Source of the DNA: CAVPGP01 sp963718065
GTDB lineage: Bacteria; Actinomycetota; Thermoleophilia; Gaiellales; Gaiellaceae
Assembly: GCA_963718065.1 (NCBI GenBank)
Contig: CAVQYE010000020.1
Coordinates: forward strand, 389,163-453,162
Direction: 5' to 3'
Length of the DNA: 64,000 nucleotides
The position numbers were made by a program, and so were the translations under genes. The notes under the pieces were generated by a model. That model saw nothing but the letters and a program-made list of their open reading frames with translations, did no database searches and was not told the origin of the DNA. Of the stretch, positions 45,978 through 54,058 are shown in pieces; position 1 is the first letter of the stretch, and each line of letters begins with the position of its first letter.

Positions 45978-47141
45978 CTAGGACGCCTGCGCGGCGTCGT
46001 CCTCGACGCCGTGCTTTTGCAGCTCGCGATCGGTCAGCTCGTAGCCCCGGTCGATGAGCGCGCGCTTGGCCTCGTCGCTCCACGGGCGCTGGGTCCGCAG
46101 GCCGGCCTCGAGGCTGATGTCGCCGACGCTCGCCGAGACGGTGATCCGCGGCACGAGCCGGTCGTGCCGGAACGGGAACCGCGCCTGCGCGAACCGCTCG
46201 TCGATCGCGGCCTGGATTCGCCGCCGCCGCGCCGGCGTCCGGATGTGCTGCGCGAGGATCTCGCCGACCGAGGCGCGCAGCTCCGCAAGCTCGCGGATCG
46301 AGGCGTCCTTCTCGGTCGCGAGCGTCTCCTCGAGCGCGGTGTTGCGCGCGACCGCGAGCCGCATCAAGCGGACGATCATCTCGACGTGATGGCCCGGCTC
46401 GCCGCGGCGCTCGCGCTCCTCGGCCTCGTCGAGCTCGGCCAGCAGGCTCTTCACGGGCGACACGCGCCGGAAGCGGTTCAGGCGGCGCCGGAGCGCGGTG
46501 AGATCGATGCCGAGGTTCGCGTAGCGAGGGACGTAGAGGAACGAGACGATCATCGCGACCTCGTCGTGCTCATAGGCATGCGCGAGCGGGAAGTTGCGCA
46601 CCCAGGCGCCGTCGGTCGCGATTCGGTCGCCGACGCGCATCGGCAGGACGAGGGCGCTGATCGCGGCGGAGGCGAGGATCGCCTGGGCCATCTCCTCGGG
46701 CGGGGTCGTCCAGGCCGAGTAGACGAGCTCACCCGTCTGCGGCCCCGCCTCGACGTGCGCCGAGACGTCCGTCGCGCAGACCACGAGCTCCCGGTCGGCG
46801 ACGGCGAGCTGGTGGGCGAGGTCGTCGATCGCTCCCAGCCGCTCGTCGAGCGTTGCCGGCAGCGTGTAGAGGTGCATGCCGCTGATCGGCAGCTGCCAGA
46901 GCCGGCGCGGATAGAAGGTGTCCTGCGGCCGCAGCGCGTACATGAACGCCTCGAAGTCGTCGAGCCGGTCGAGGGCCGCCATCGTCCCGGCGAGTGCGCC
47001 TGCGGAGGTGCCGTAGATCCGGCCGACCCGTGGCCAGAGCGGCGTTTCGCGCAGTCGTTTCAGGAAGCCGAGCTCCATCAGGACCCCGTTGATGCTTCCG
47101 CCGGAGAGGACAATCGCGATGTCCCGTGGCCGCATGTCCAC
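45978..47141 (-). CDS. Patatin-like phospholipase/acyl hydrolase
   Basis: An intact 387-residue protein. Oxyanion motif IAIVLSGGSINGVLMELGFL near residue 12, nucleophile Ser46 in YGTSAGAL, and catalytic Asp in IATDGAWVRNFPLAHAYEHD form the Ser-Asp dyad. The C-terminal half is helical and charged. The Gly-rich oxyanion loop lacks the usual Arg/Lys (SGGSING), a variation. It likely hydrolyses membrane lipids in the cytoplasm. It is divergent from the MpaB-like gene with 39 bases between starts. Confidence 0.88.
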   Translation of the reverse strand: MDMRPRDIAIVLSGGSINGVLMELGFLKRLRETPLWPRVGRIYGTSAGALAGTMAALDRLDDFEAFMYALRPQDTFYPRRLWQLPISGMHLYTLPATLDERLGAIDDLAHQLAVADRELVVCATDVSAHVEAGPQTGELVYSAWTTPPEEMAQAILASAAISALVLPMRVGDRIATDGAWVRNFPLAHAYEHDEVAMIVSFLYVPRYANLGIDLTALRRRLNRFRRVSPVKSLLAELDEAEERERRGEPGHHVEMIVRLMRLAVARNTALEETLATEKDASIRELAELRASVGEILAQHIRTPARRRRIQAAIDERFAQARFPFRHDRLVPRITVSASVGDISLEAGLRTQRPWSDEAKRALIDRGYELTDRELQKHGVEDDAAQAS

Positions 47142-47180
47142 TCATTGTGATCCGAAAGTGATGATCCGGCTACTGTCCGG

Positions 47181-48005
47181 ATGGTGGGCTCGCGCTATCT
47201 GGACGAGATCCGCCGGCTCGATCCGGTGCGCGACCACCAGAGAATCGTTTTCCTCGACGCCTGCTTCGAGTTCCCGTGGGACACGACTCGCTCACTCGAG
47301 CTGGCGCTCTTTCGCACCTTCGCGGTGCCCTCGATCGGCGAGCTGCTCGCGTCGACCGGTGAGTTCACACAGCGGCCGCGGCGCCGCTACGACGACACCG
47401 ATCTCCTGATCTCGTCGTTCGCCGAGGCGGGCTACGACTCGGACGCAGGGCGCCGCGCGATCCGGCGCATGAACCGCATCCACGCGCGCTTCGGGATCGG
47501 CAACGACGACTTCCTCTACGTGCTCTCGACGTTCGTCTTCGAGCCGGTTCGCTGGAACGCCCGCTTCGGTTGGCGGCAGTTGCACGAGACGGAGAAGCTC
47601 GCCACGTTCCACTTCTGGCGCGAGGTCGGGCACCGGATGGCGATCCGAGAGCTGCCAGAGACCTACGAGGCGTTCGAGCGGTTCAACGTCGACTTCGAAC
47701 GCGACCGCTTCGCCTACTCGGACGGCGGCCGGCGCGTCGCCGAGGCGGCGCTGCGCATGTTCGCCCGCGGCGTTCCCGGTGTCCGCCGCGCGATCTGTGC
47801 CGTCCTCGACGAGCCGCTGCTCGACGCGCTGCGTCTCGCCCGGCCGACGGGGCTCGAGCGCCGCGCGGCCGAGACGGCGCTGCGGACGCGCTCACGCCTC
47901 GTCGGTGCGCTGCCGCCGAGACGGCGTCCCCGCACGAGGACGGCGCTTCCGAGACGAAGCTACCCTTCCGGCTGGAAGATCGAGGAGCTCGGCCCGGCCC
48001 CGTAG
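47181..48005 (+). CDS. MpaB/rubber-oxygenase-like protein (DUF2236)
   Basis: An intact 274-residue protein. MNRIHARFGIGNDDFLYVLS contains the conserved His and the ND-DF-Y block of the DUF2236 family, and LHETEKLATFHFWREVGHRM follows. Family members use haem in latex-clearing oxygenases; whether this one binds haem cannot be seen. The last ten bases, including the stop TAG, lie inside the acceptor and D arm of the following tRNA-Arg, an unusual overlap. Confidence 0.82.
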   Translation: MVGSRYLDEIRRLDPVRDHQRIVFLDACFEFPWDTTRSLELALFRTFAVPSIGELLASTGEFTQRPRRRYDDTDLLISSFAEAGYDSDAGRRAIRRMNRIHARFGIGNDDFLYVLSTFVFEPVRWNARFGWRQLHETEKLATFHFWREVGHRMAIRELPETYEAFERFNVDFERDRFAYSDGGRRVAEAALRMFARGVPGVRRAICAVLDEPLLDALRLARPTGLERRAAETALRTRSRLVGALPPRRRPRTRTALPRRSYPSGWKIEELGPAP

Positions 48006-48067
48006 CTCAGCGGACAGAGCGGCAGCCTTCGAAGCTGCGTGCGGTGGTTCGACTCCACCCGGGGCCA
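47996..48067 (+). tRNA. tRNA-Arg (anticodon TCG)
   Basis: Acceptor GGCCCCG/CGGGGCC, D arm GCTCAGCGGACAGAGC, anticodon stem-loop GCAGCCTTCGAAGCTGC with anticodon TCG, T arm GGTGGTTCGACTCCACC. Discriminator A, no CCA. The first ten bases overlap the end of the upstream coding region. Confidence 0.96.
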
Positions 48068-48091
48068 TGTCATTCGCGCCGGCTCGTGCCG

Positions 48092-49465
48092 TCAGGCGAC
48101 GGAGAACGCCGAGTTGACGACCGGCTTGCCGAGCTGCTTCTCGGCGCGGCTGCCGAAGCCCGGCCGCACGATCCAGCGATACGCGCCCGCGCTGAAGACG
48201 ACGGATGCCGGCAGCGTCAGCCGCGGCTTCGACGAGACCGTCTGGTAGATGCGCTTGCTGCCGCGGCGGAACTCGATCGAGTAGTACGTCGCCTTGGGCA
48301 CGGGCGCCCAGGCCCAGGTCCGCGCCGGCTGGATCGCCGCGGGCGGCGGCGTCGCAGGCGGCTTTGTCGTCGTCCGCGGCTTGGTCGTCGCTGCCCTTGT
48401 CGTTGCCGCCTTCGTCGTGGCGGTCGCCGGCTTGGTCGTGGTCGCCTTGGTTGTTGTCGCCGTCGTCGCCGCCTTCGTCGTCGGGCTCGTTCGCTTCGTC
48501 GTAGTCGCGGGCGGCGTGATCGGAGCCGTGGTGGCGGGGAGGCCCGTGCTCGTGCCGGTCGCCGTCAGCGGCGCCGGCGGCGGGCCGACAAGCGGCAGGC
48601 CGGCGGTGCTCGTCGACGACGAGCTCGCCCAGCCGGGGACGAGATCCGAGATGTCGTGACGTGAGGGCAGCAGACCGAGCAAGGCGAGGATCCCGATCAC
48701 GGCGGCGACGCCGAGGACGACGACCGCAAGCACCGCCGGCCAACGCCGCCGTTCGGTCTCGGCGACCTCGTCTTCGTCGATGATGAGCCCGGGAATCCAG
48801 AGGCCCGGACCCGGTCGTCGATCCGGTTCGGCGGGAGCTTCCTCCGCTTCGGCAGGCTCCTCCGCCTCGGGCGCGGCCTCGACGGTGCCCGACTCCGGCT
48901 GCGCGGCCTCCGGCTGCGCGGCCTCCGGTACGAGCGGGGGCGCCGGGCGGTCCGACTCCAGCTGCGAGACCACGCGCTCGACCCGCACCAGCCTGCGGTC
49001 GACACCCTGCCAGCCGGTCGTGATCAGCTCGACGAGCATCGCCAGGTCGTCCACCCGCTCCTGCCGTTCCACGGTGCCCGCGCGCTTCAGATCCGAGATC
49101 GTTCCGACGAGCTCCTCGAGGAGCGTCACGAGCCGGACGGCGAGCATGTCGGCCTCACGCAGCTCGTCGGCGCTTGCAGTCCGCTCCGGCGGGGCGGCGT
49201 CGCCCGGCCGAAGGGCAGGTCCTTGCGGCAAGGCGGCACGAGCGGCCTGGTCGCCGGGACGCCACTCGCTCTCGCTTCCCGAGACGTCGTGCACGGAGGC
49301 GAGCGCGAACCGCTCGAGCACGCGCGACTCGGCCGGGCTCAGCTCGTCGAGGACCGCGAGGACGCGCTCCTTGACGATGTCGCTGACCGGCTCGCGCGTG
49401 AGGACCCGCACCACGCCTTCGACCGAGACGTCCGCACGCGTCGCGATCTCAACGAGGATCGACAC
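48092..49465 (-). CDS. Membrane-anchored HTH protein with Thr-rich stalk and extracellular domain
   Basis: An intact 457-residue protein from GTG 49465. Residues 1-45 (VEIATRADVSVEGVVRVLTR then KERVLAVLDEL) resemble a LacI-type helix-turn-helix. Acidic, Ala/Pro-rich coiled segments follow. One membrane helix lies near 250-270 (WPAVLAVVVLGVAAVIGILA). A long Thr/Lys/Pro stalk (about 310-380) then leads to a beta-rich C-terminal domain (TYYSIEFRRGSKRIYQTVSS) of fibronectin-like character. The layout recalls RodZ, with an HTH inside and a beta domain outside, but no RodZ motif is seen. Its role may be at the envelope. Confidence 0.7.
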   Translation of the reverse strand: MSILVEIATRADVSVEGVVRVLTREPVSDIVKERVLAVLDELSPAESRVLERFALASVHDVSGSESEWRPGDQAARAALPQGPALRPGDAAPPERTASADELREADMLAVRLVTLLEELVGTISDLKRAGTVERQERVDDLAMLVELITTGWQGVDRRLVRVERVVSQLESDRPAPPLVPEAAQPEAAQPESGTVEAAPEAEEPAEAEEAPAEPDRRPGPGLWIPGLIIDEDEVAETERRRWPAVLAVVVLGVAAVIGILALLGLLPSRHDISDLVPGWASSSSTSTAGLPLVGPPPAPLTATGTSTGLPATTAPITPPATTTKRTSPTTKAATTATTTKATTTKPATATTKAATTRAATTKPRTTTKPPATPPPAAIQPARTWAWAPVPKATYYSIEFRRGSKRIYQTVSSKPRLTLPASVVFSAGAYRWIVRPGFGSRAEKQLGKPVVNSAFSVA

Positions 49466-49526
49466 AGTTAGAGCTTACGAGGTCCGGGGTCGGAGCAGGC
49501 CGCTCCGCTCTGCGACGCTCGGCGCC

Positions 49527-50254
49527 TCAGAACGCGATCTGTACCGGAGTGCCGAGGGGCAGGAGCCGGGCGAGTCGAGCGATGCCGGCGTTGCTGATCC
49601 GGATGCAGCCGTGGCTGGAGTTGATCCCCAGCGACGCCGGTTCGTTCGTCCCGTGCAGCCCGATCTGGCCGGGGCCGCCGCCGAAGCTGTAGAGGACGTT
49701 CGAGTGCGCGGAGAGCCCGAAGGCGTACGGCCCGTACGCGCCGCTCGGGTTTGGCTGCCGGAGGAGCTCGACGATGAAGTACGTCCCGGCGGGAGTGGGC
49801 ACGACCGAGCGGCCGACACCTGCCGGCTCGCGCTGGATCAGGCGGTTCTCCTTGTAGACGCTCAGCGTGTGCGCGCTGAGGGAGACGATCACGCGGTACG
49901 GGTCGAGCGACAGGTTGACCGCCGCGTCCGGACCCAGCCGGTCGAGCCGTTCGGCCGGGTCGGCAGGTACACGAGCTCCCAGCCCGGACGCCGCTGCTTG
50001 ACGAGGAACGTGAGCGTCGCCCCGTCGGCGTTCGGGCTCCGCAGCGTCAGGTACGGCTTCTTCGCGGTGGGCGTGCGGTACACGGCGACCGCGCGGCCCT
50101 TCGCCTCCGCGACGACGCTTTGCTTCGGCGTCGCCGCGGCCGCACCGTGGGGTGCGACGACTGCGAGTGCCGCCGCCGCTGCCGCGATTACGGCCCGGCG
50201 GCGAGCTCCGAAGAGCTCGCCGCCGGGCCGGTGAACCGTCGTCGTCTCGGTCAT
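49527..50254 (-). CDS. L,D-transpeptidase (YkuD), exported, one frameshift
   Basis: ATG at 50254 starts a signal sequence (RRRAVIAAAAAALAVVAPHGAAAA). An SH3-like segment follows (AVYRTPTAKKPYLTLRSPNA), then, after a shift near 49925, the YkuD domain: VIVSLSAHTLSVYKENRLIQ, IGLHGTNEPASLGINSSHGC and IRISN. The H(x14-17)SHGC motif gives the catalytic His and Cys. It forms 3-3 peptidoglycan crosslinks or anchors proteins to peptidoglycan. The ATG overlaps the stop of the DUF11-like gene (ATGA), so the two are coupled. Confidence 0.88.
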
Positions 50255-51567
50255 CCGGTGAAGTGGGCGCCGCCGACGACTGCGCGTGCGGGCTTCGCCT
50301 TCTTCGTGATCTTCTTGACCTTCTTCTTGACGACCTTGTGCTTGACGACCGCCTTGTGCTTCGCCGCCACCTTCTTCTTGGTGCCGAGCACACCACCCTG
50401 AGCGACGGTCGCGACGGCGTTGCTCGTGGCCGTGACCTGGGCGCCGTTGGGGGCCGTCCCCGTCGTGACCGCGACGTTCGTGAAGGTGCTGCCGTCGCTT
50501 GCCTTCAGCGTGTGAGAGCACGTGAACGTGATCGACGCTCCCGGAGCCAGCGGCTGCGCGCCCGCCGGCAGAGGCGTCGTGTCGCACCCGGTGTCCACGA
50601 TCGTCACCGAGAGCGTCGCCGTGCCGGTGTTCGTGACCGCCAGGTTGTAGTCGACCTTCTGGCCGACCGTGGCGCTGACCGGGCCCGCGACGAAGGAGCC
50701 GGTGCCGATGCGCTCGGTCTTGACGAGCGAGATCCCGGGCACCAACGGCGGCGGGGGCGGAGGAGGCGGCGGGGGCGGCGGAGGCGGAGGCGGAGGCGGC
50801 GTGCACGTCGTCGTGCCGCCGTTCAGCGCCTGGATCAGCCGGCCCTGCTTCGAATAGAAGTTGTTCGTCCCGGCCGGACCGAGATGCGTGATCACGGTGC
50901 CGTAGACGAAGTCGATCTGGTAGTAGCAGCCCGGCACGTTGACCGCCAGCGTGTAGTTGCCGCTCGAGTACGTCTGCGTCTTCGAGTCGAACAACACCTG
51001 CTGGTCAGCGGTCTTCTCGTCGAACGTCGGCCCGGGGGCCTTGTAGCTGACGAGCGAGAGCGTGATGTTCTCGCAGCCTGCCGCGATCTTGAACGGCACC
51101 GTTGCGACGCCCTCACTGATCGTGATCGGGCCGGTCGTGGTCGCCATCCCCGACTCGGGGCAGACGGGCGGTGGCGGCGGGCAGTCCCCGCGCGTCGCCG
51201 TGACGTACCGGGCCGGAGCGGGCGAGTCGCCGCTGCCCCAGTCCGCGACCTCGCGGACCTTGACGATCACCTTCGTCGCCGAGCCGGCGGAGAAGGTGCC
51301 CGAGAACGCAAAGTTGTTGTCGGAGCCGAAGTGGCCGCTACCGACCTGTGTGTAATGCCCTCCGTTGTCGAACGAGGCGTAGACGCGCACGTCCGAGTTC
51401 GTCCGCGACGTTGTCGTCGCGTCGGATCCCGTCCAGGCGGTCGCCGTGTAGGACACCGTGCCGTTGCAACCGAGTGTGGCCGAGATCTCGGAGTGGCAGG
51501 CTGCTGCAACTGTGGCCAGCAGACCGGCCGCGCCGAGGACGCAGACCAGCACGAAAAGACGCCGCAT
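50251..51567 (-). CDS. Secreted DUF11-like protein with polyproline tract and basic C-terminus
   Basis: About 438 residues from the ATG complementary to 51565-51567 (good GGGGAG ribosome-binding site). A signal peptide (RRLFVLVCVLGAAGLLATVA) is followed by two beta-rich Cys-containing domains, an uninterrupted run of 18 prolines near residue 275, and a DUF11/conserved-repeat domain (LVKTERIGTGSFVAGPVSAT; VTNTGTATLSVTIVDTGCDT). The C-terminal 40 residues are Lys/His/Val-rich (KKKVAAKHKAVVKHKVVKKK). No LPXTG motif exists. The basic tail could bind anionic wall polymers, and coupling to the L,D-transpeptidase suggests joint wall attachment. Confidence 0.78.
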   Translation of the reverse strand: MRRLFVLVCVLGAAGLLATVAAACHSEISATLGCNGTVSYTATAWTGSDATTTSRTNSDVRVYASFDNGGHYTQVGSGHFGSDNNFAFSGTFSAGSATKVIVKVREVADWGSGDSPAPARYVTATRGDCPPPPPVCPESGMATTTGPITISEGVATVPFKIAAGCENITLSLVSYKAPGPTFDEKTADQQVLFDSKTQTYSSGNYTLAVNVPGCYYQIDFVYGTVITHLGPAGTNNFYSKQGRLIQALNGGTTTCTPPPPPPPPPPPPPPPPPPLVPGISLVKTERIGTGSFVAGPVSATVGQKVDYNLAVTNTGTATLSVTIVDTGCDTTPLPAGAQPLAPGASITFTCSHTLKASDGSTFTNVAVTTGTAPNGAQVTATSNAVATVAQGGVLGTKKKVAAKHKAVVKHKVVKKKVKKITKKAKPARAVVGGAHFTG

Positions 51568-51947
51568 TGTTTTTTCTCCCCTAGGTTGTTTTGAGCCCCT
51601 GGGCGTAGCAGACCCAAATTGCCGCCGTACAAGTGCCCTGCTTTTTCGCCCTGATCTTCGAGTTTCTAAACGTAACGCTGCAATCGGCTGGCGAGGCTCA
51701 GGACGGGCCCGCCCGGCTGGTGGGAGATGTCCGGCCTGGCGCCGGCACTTCCTTCCGCATCTCACAGTGACGCCCCTGCAGCGATTCGCCAACGGGACGA
51801 AGGTCGAGCTTTTCACGTTTTCAACCCATACACACGGTCTTTTCCCCCACCATTCGGTTGGGGGCGTGGCGGGCCCGCTCGTTGAGCCGCGGTTAAGCCT
51901 CGAGCGGCCGGCGAACAAGCATCGTCCCCACGACGTCACACGAGTCG
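51568..51947. other. 380-bp intergenic region between divergent envelope genes
   Basis: No ORF with coding character. It must hold the promoters of the DUF11-like gene (leftward) and the alpha/beta hydrolase (rightward). An imperfect hairpin (CCCCCACC at 51844-51851 and GGTTGGGGG at 51856-51864) and AT-richer patches (TTTTCACGTTTTCAACCC near 51815) stand out. The leftward leader could be over 300 bases long; I could not match it to any riboswitch. Confidence 0.4.
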
Positions 51948-52745
51948 ATGAGGCTGCGTCTGGGAATCGCGTGCGCCGCCGTCGCCGCCGGGCTTGCGCT
52001 CGGCGCCGTCGGGCTGCTGCACCGCGACGGGAGCTCCTCGGCCAGCGGTGGCGCGCCTTCGTCGACGACCGCAGACTCCGATCAGATCGTCGAGACCTCG
52101 GTCGGCACGGGCGCGGATCGCGTCTGGATCTTCCGGCCGGCCCACGGCGAGCCGAAGCACGTCGTGCTCTTCGTCCACGGGCTCGGCGACCAGCTCGAGA
52201 CGACGCCCTTCCATCACCGCCCGTGGCTCGAGCATCTGGCCGCCGAGGGGAACGCTGTTCTCTACCCGCGCTTCGAGCTGCATCCGTTCGAGGCGGGTGG
52301 GCTGCGCCACCTCGTCAAGGGCGCGCGGCTCGGCTGGCGCGAGCTGCACACGAACGCCCCGGTGCTGGCCATCGGCTACTCGCGCGGCGGCCGGCTCGTC
52401 ATGGACTACACGGCGCGCGCGCACGGGGTCGGCCCGGTGCCGAGCACGGTCCTCTCCGTCTTCCCGTCCGGGCTCATGGACTCACTCCAGGACCTGCGGA
52501 CGATTCGCAAGGGCACGAAGGTCGTCCTGCTCGCGGGCGACAAGGACGAGACCGTCGGCACGCACGGCGTCAACCAGCTCGTGACGCAGCTCGCGGCGAG
52601 CGGCTTCCCGTACGAAGATCTGAAGTACCAGCTCGTGCGCTCGCACGGCACCTTTGTCGCGACGCACCTCTCGGTGCTCGACGACTCGCCGGGCGCGCGG
52701 GCGGCGTACTGGGCCCGCGCCGACCGGCTGCTCGCAGCGCTGTAG
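51948..52745 (+). CDS. Exported alpha/beta hydrolase
   Basis: An intact 265-residue protein. A signal/anchor segment (RLGIACAAVAAGLALGAVGL) and a Ser-rich linker are followed by the hydrolase fold: HVVLFVHGLGDQLETTPFHH, nucleophile elbow IGYSRGGRLVMDY, acid Asp in LLAGDKDETVGTHG and the final His in LVRSHGTFVATHLSV. It probably works outside the membrane as an esterase or lipase. Its 3' end is overlapped on the other strand by the lipoprotein frame. Confidence 0.85.
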   Translation: MRLRLGIACAAVAAGLALGAVGLLHRDGSSSASGGAPSSTTADSDQIVETSVGTGADRVWIFRPAHGEPKHVVLFVHGLGDQLETTPFHHRPWLEHLAAEGNAVLYPRFELHPFEAGGLRHLVKGARLGWRELHTNAPVLAIGYSRGGRLVMDYTARAHGVGPVPSTVLSVFPSGLMDSLQDLRTIRKGTKVVLLAGDKDETVGTHGVNQLVTQLAASGFPYEDLKYQLVRSHGTFVATHLSVLDDSPGARAAYWARADRLLAAL

Positions 52746-53207
52746 CCGGACCTGCTCGGGCCGGCTCGTGATGTGCACGTAGAGGCGGCCGTCCTGGTCG
52801 CACTCCTCGCGCAACGCAACCTGCCCGGTGCGGCCGCTGCCCTTCCACGAGACCTCGGAGTCGTGCTCCTCGACCTCGTCGAAGAGGATGTCGAACCCCG
52901 CCGTCTGCAGCGCCTGCTTGTAGTCGTCGTGCGCGTCCTGGATCGAGCCCTCGTAGTAGCCGTCCACGATCTGCGACGGGCCAACCGGCTCGGTCGAGAC
53001 GTACGTCGCCTTCTCGAGCTGCGGGAAGTTGGCGGGCAGCTTCGCGTCGCCTGTGAGCGCAGCGCCGTCGCAGGCCGCCTTCGCCTCGGCGCTCACCTGC
53101 GACCCTGCGTCGGTGTCGGTGCCTTTCTCGCCGGAGCCGCCGCACGCGGCGAGCGAGCAGGTTGCGACGACGGCGATGAGGATCAGCCTGAGGGCTCGTG
53201 CGCTCAC
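52482..53207 (-). CDS. Putative lipoprotein; 3' end runs antiparallel through the hydrolase gene
   Basis: N-terminus ALRLILIAVVATCSLAACGG is a lipoprotein signal with lipobox LAAC. Residues 40-150 (AACDGAALTGDAKLPANFPQ, DGYYEGSIQDAHDDYKQALQ, GFDILFDEVEEHDSEVSWKG) look like a real small periplasmic domain. After the RLYVHITSRPEQ segment near 52770 the frame simply reads the complement of the hydrolase gene until 52482, giving an Arg-rich tail unlike protein. The natural stop seems missing, by a small deletion or sequence error. Its start is 42 bases from the four-fold OmpR-type site. Confidence 0.65.
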   Translation of the reverse strand: MSARALRLILIAVVATCSLAACGGSGEKGTDTDAGSQVSAEAKAACDGAALTGDAKLPANFPQLEKATYVSTEPVGPSQIVDGYYEGSIQDAHDDYKQALQTAGFDILFDEVEEHDSEVSWKGSGRTGQVALREECDQDGRLYVHITSRPEQVRLQRCEQPVGAGPVRRPRARRVVEHREVRRDKGAVRAHELVLQIFVREAARRELRHELVDAVRADGLVLVAREQDDLRALANRPQVLE

Positions 53208-53248
53208 GGGGCCGCGATCCTACAGCGGCGGTGCAGGCATCGCGACGC

Positions 53249-53292
53249 GATTCTTAGCGGATTCTTATCGGCCTCTCAGCGTCCCTTCAGCC
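53249..53292. promoter_or_regulatory. Four tandem 11-bp OmpR/PhoB-type half-sites
   Basis: Four consecutive 11-base blocks without gaps: GATTCTTAGCG, GATTCTTATCG, GCCTCTCAGCG and TCCCTTCAGCC. The shared core is YTYTYAGCG. Head-to-tail 11-bp repeats are the standard binding pattern of OmpR-family regulators. The site lies 95 bases upstream of the OmpR-type regulator gene and 42 bases from the divergent lipoprotein start, so it is well placed to control both. Confidence 0.7.
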
Positions 53293-53386
53293 GGGCCGGG
53301 GAGACTGTGCCCACTTCCCATGTGCGTACCCCGGCGGCCGTGCTCCCCTGTGCGGCCGTCGCCTTTTCTGGCAAGACTCTCGGTGA

Positions 53387-54058
53387 ATGCGGGTGCTGAT
53401 CGCCGACGACGACGCCGCCGTGCGGGACGCGCTTCGCCGCGTGCTCCAGCACGAGGGGTACGAAGTCGAGTCGGCGTCTCGGGGTGACGAGGCACTGACG
53501 CGCGCCCTCGCGGGCGGGCTCGACCTGATCGTGCTCGACGTCCTGATGCCGGAGCCGGACGGCCTCCAGGTCTGCCGGACGCTTCGCGGGCGCGATGTGC
53601 AGACCCCGATCCTGATGCTCACCGCCCGCGGCGAGGTCGCGGACCGGGTCGCCGGCCTCGACGCGGGGGCAGACGACTATCTCGCGAAGCCGTTCGAGCT
53701 CGACGAGCTGCTCGCCCGAATCCGGGCTCTTCTGCGCCGCTCGCGAGGCGGCGGCAAGACCTTGCGCTTCGGCGACCTCACGCTCGACACGAGCTCGAGG
53801 AAGGTGCTGCGCGGCGAGCGCGAGATTGAGCTGACGCGCACCGAGCACGCTCTGCTGGAGCTCTTCCTCGCCAACGCGGGCAAGGTGCTCTCGCGTACGG
53901 AGATCTTCGAGGCCGTGTGGGGCTACGACTTCGGGCCGCTGTCGAACTCGCTCGAGGTGTACGTCGGCTATCTGCGGCGCAAGACCGAGGCGGGCGGCGA
54001 GCCGCGCCTCCTCCACACGGTCCGCGGCTTCGGCTACGTCTTGCGCGAGGAGCCATGA
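53387..54058 (+). CDS. OmpR-family response regulator (MprA-like)
   Basis: An intact 223-residue regulator. The receiver has LIADDDAAVRDALRRVLQ, phospho-acceptor Asp51 in LIVLDVLMPEPDG, Thr in LMLTARGE and Lys in YLAKPFELDEL. The winged-helix output domain (ELTRTEHALLELFLANAGKV, SRTEIFEAVWGYDFG, VYVGYLRRKTEAGG, TVRGFGYVL) is complete. It overlaps the kinase gene by ATGA and is preceded by a four-fold 11-bp direct repeat that it probably binds. Confidence 0.95.
   Translation: MRVLIADDDAAVRDALRRVLQHEGYEVESASRGDEALTRALAGGLDLIVLDVLMPEPDGLQVCRTLRGRDVQTPILMLTARGEVADRVAGLDAGADDYLAKPFELDELLARIRALLRRSRGGGKTLRFGDLTLDTSSRKVLRGEREIELTRTEHALLELFLANAGKVLSRTEIFEAVWGYDFGPLSNSLEVYVGYLRRKTEAGGEPRLLHTVRGFGYVLREEP

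Noticed and set aside
50749..50807. Polyproline tract as an assembly artefact
   Set aside because: The GGC/GGA-rich run keeps frame on both sides and joins two sensible domains, as in other secreted linkers; its exact length may still be uncertain.
51568..51947. Riboswitch in the long leader of the DUF11-like gene
   Set aside because: I could not find the conserved cores of ydaO, cobalamin, TPP, SAM or c-di-GMP riboswitches; a hairpin alone is not enough.
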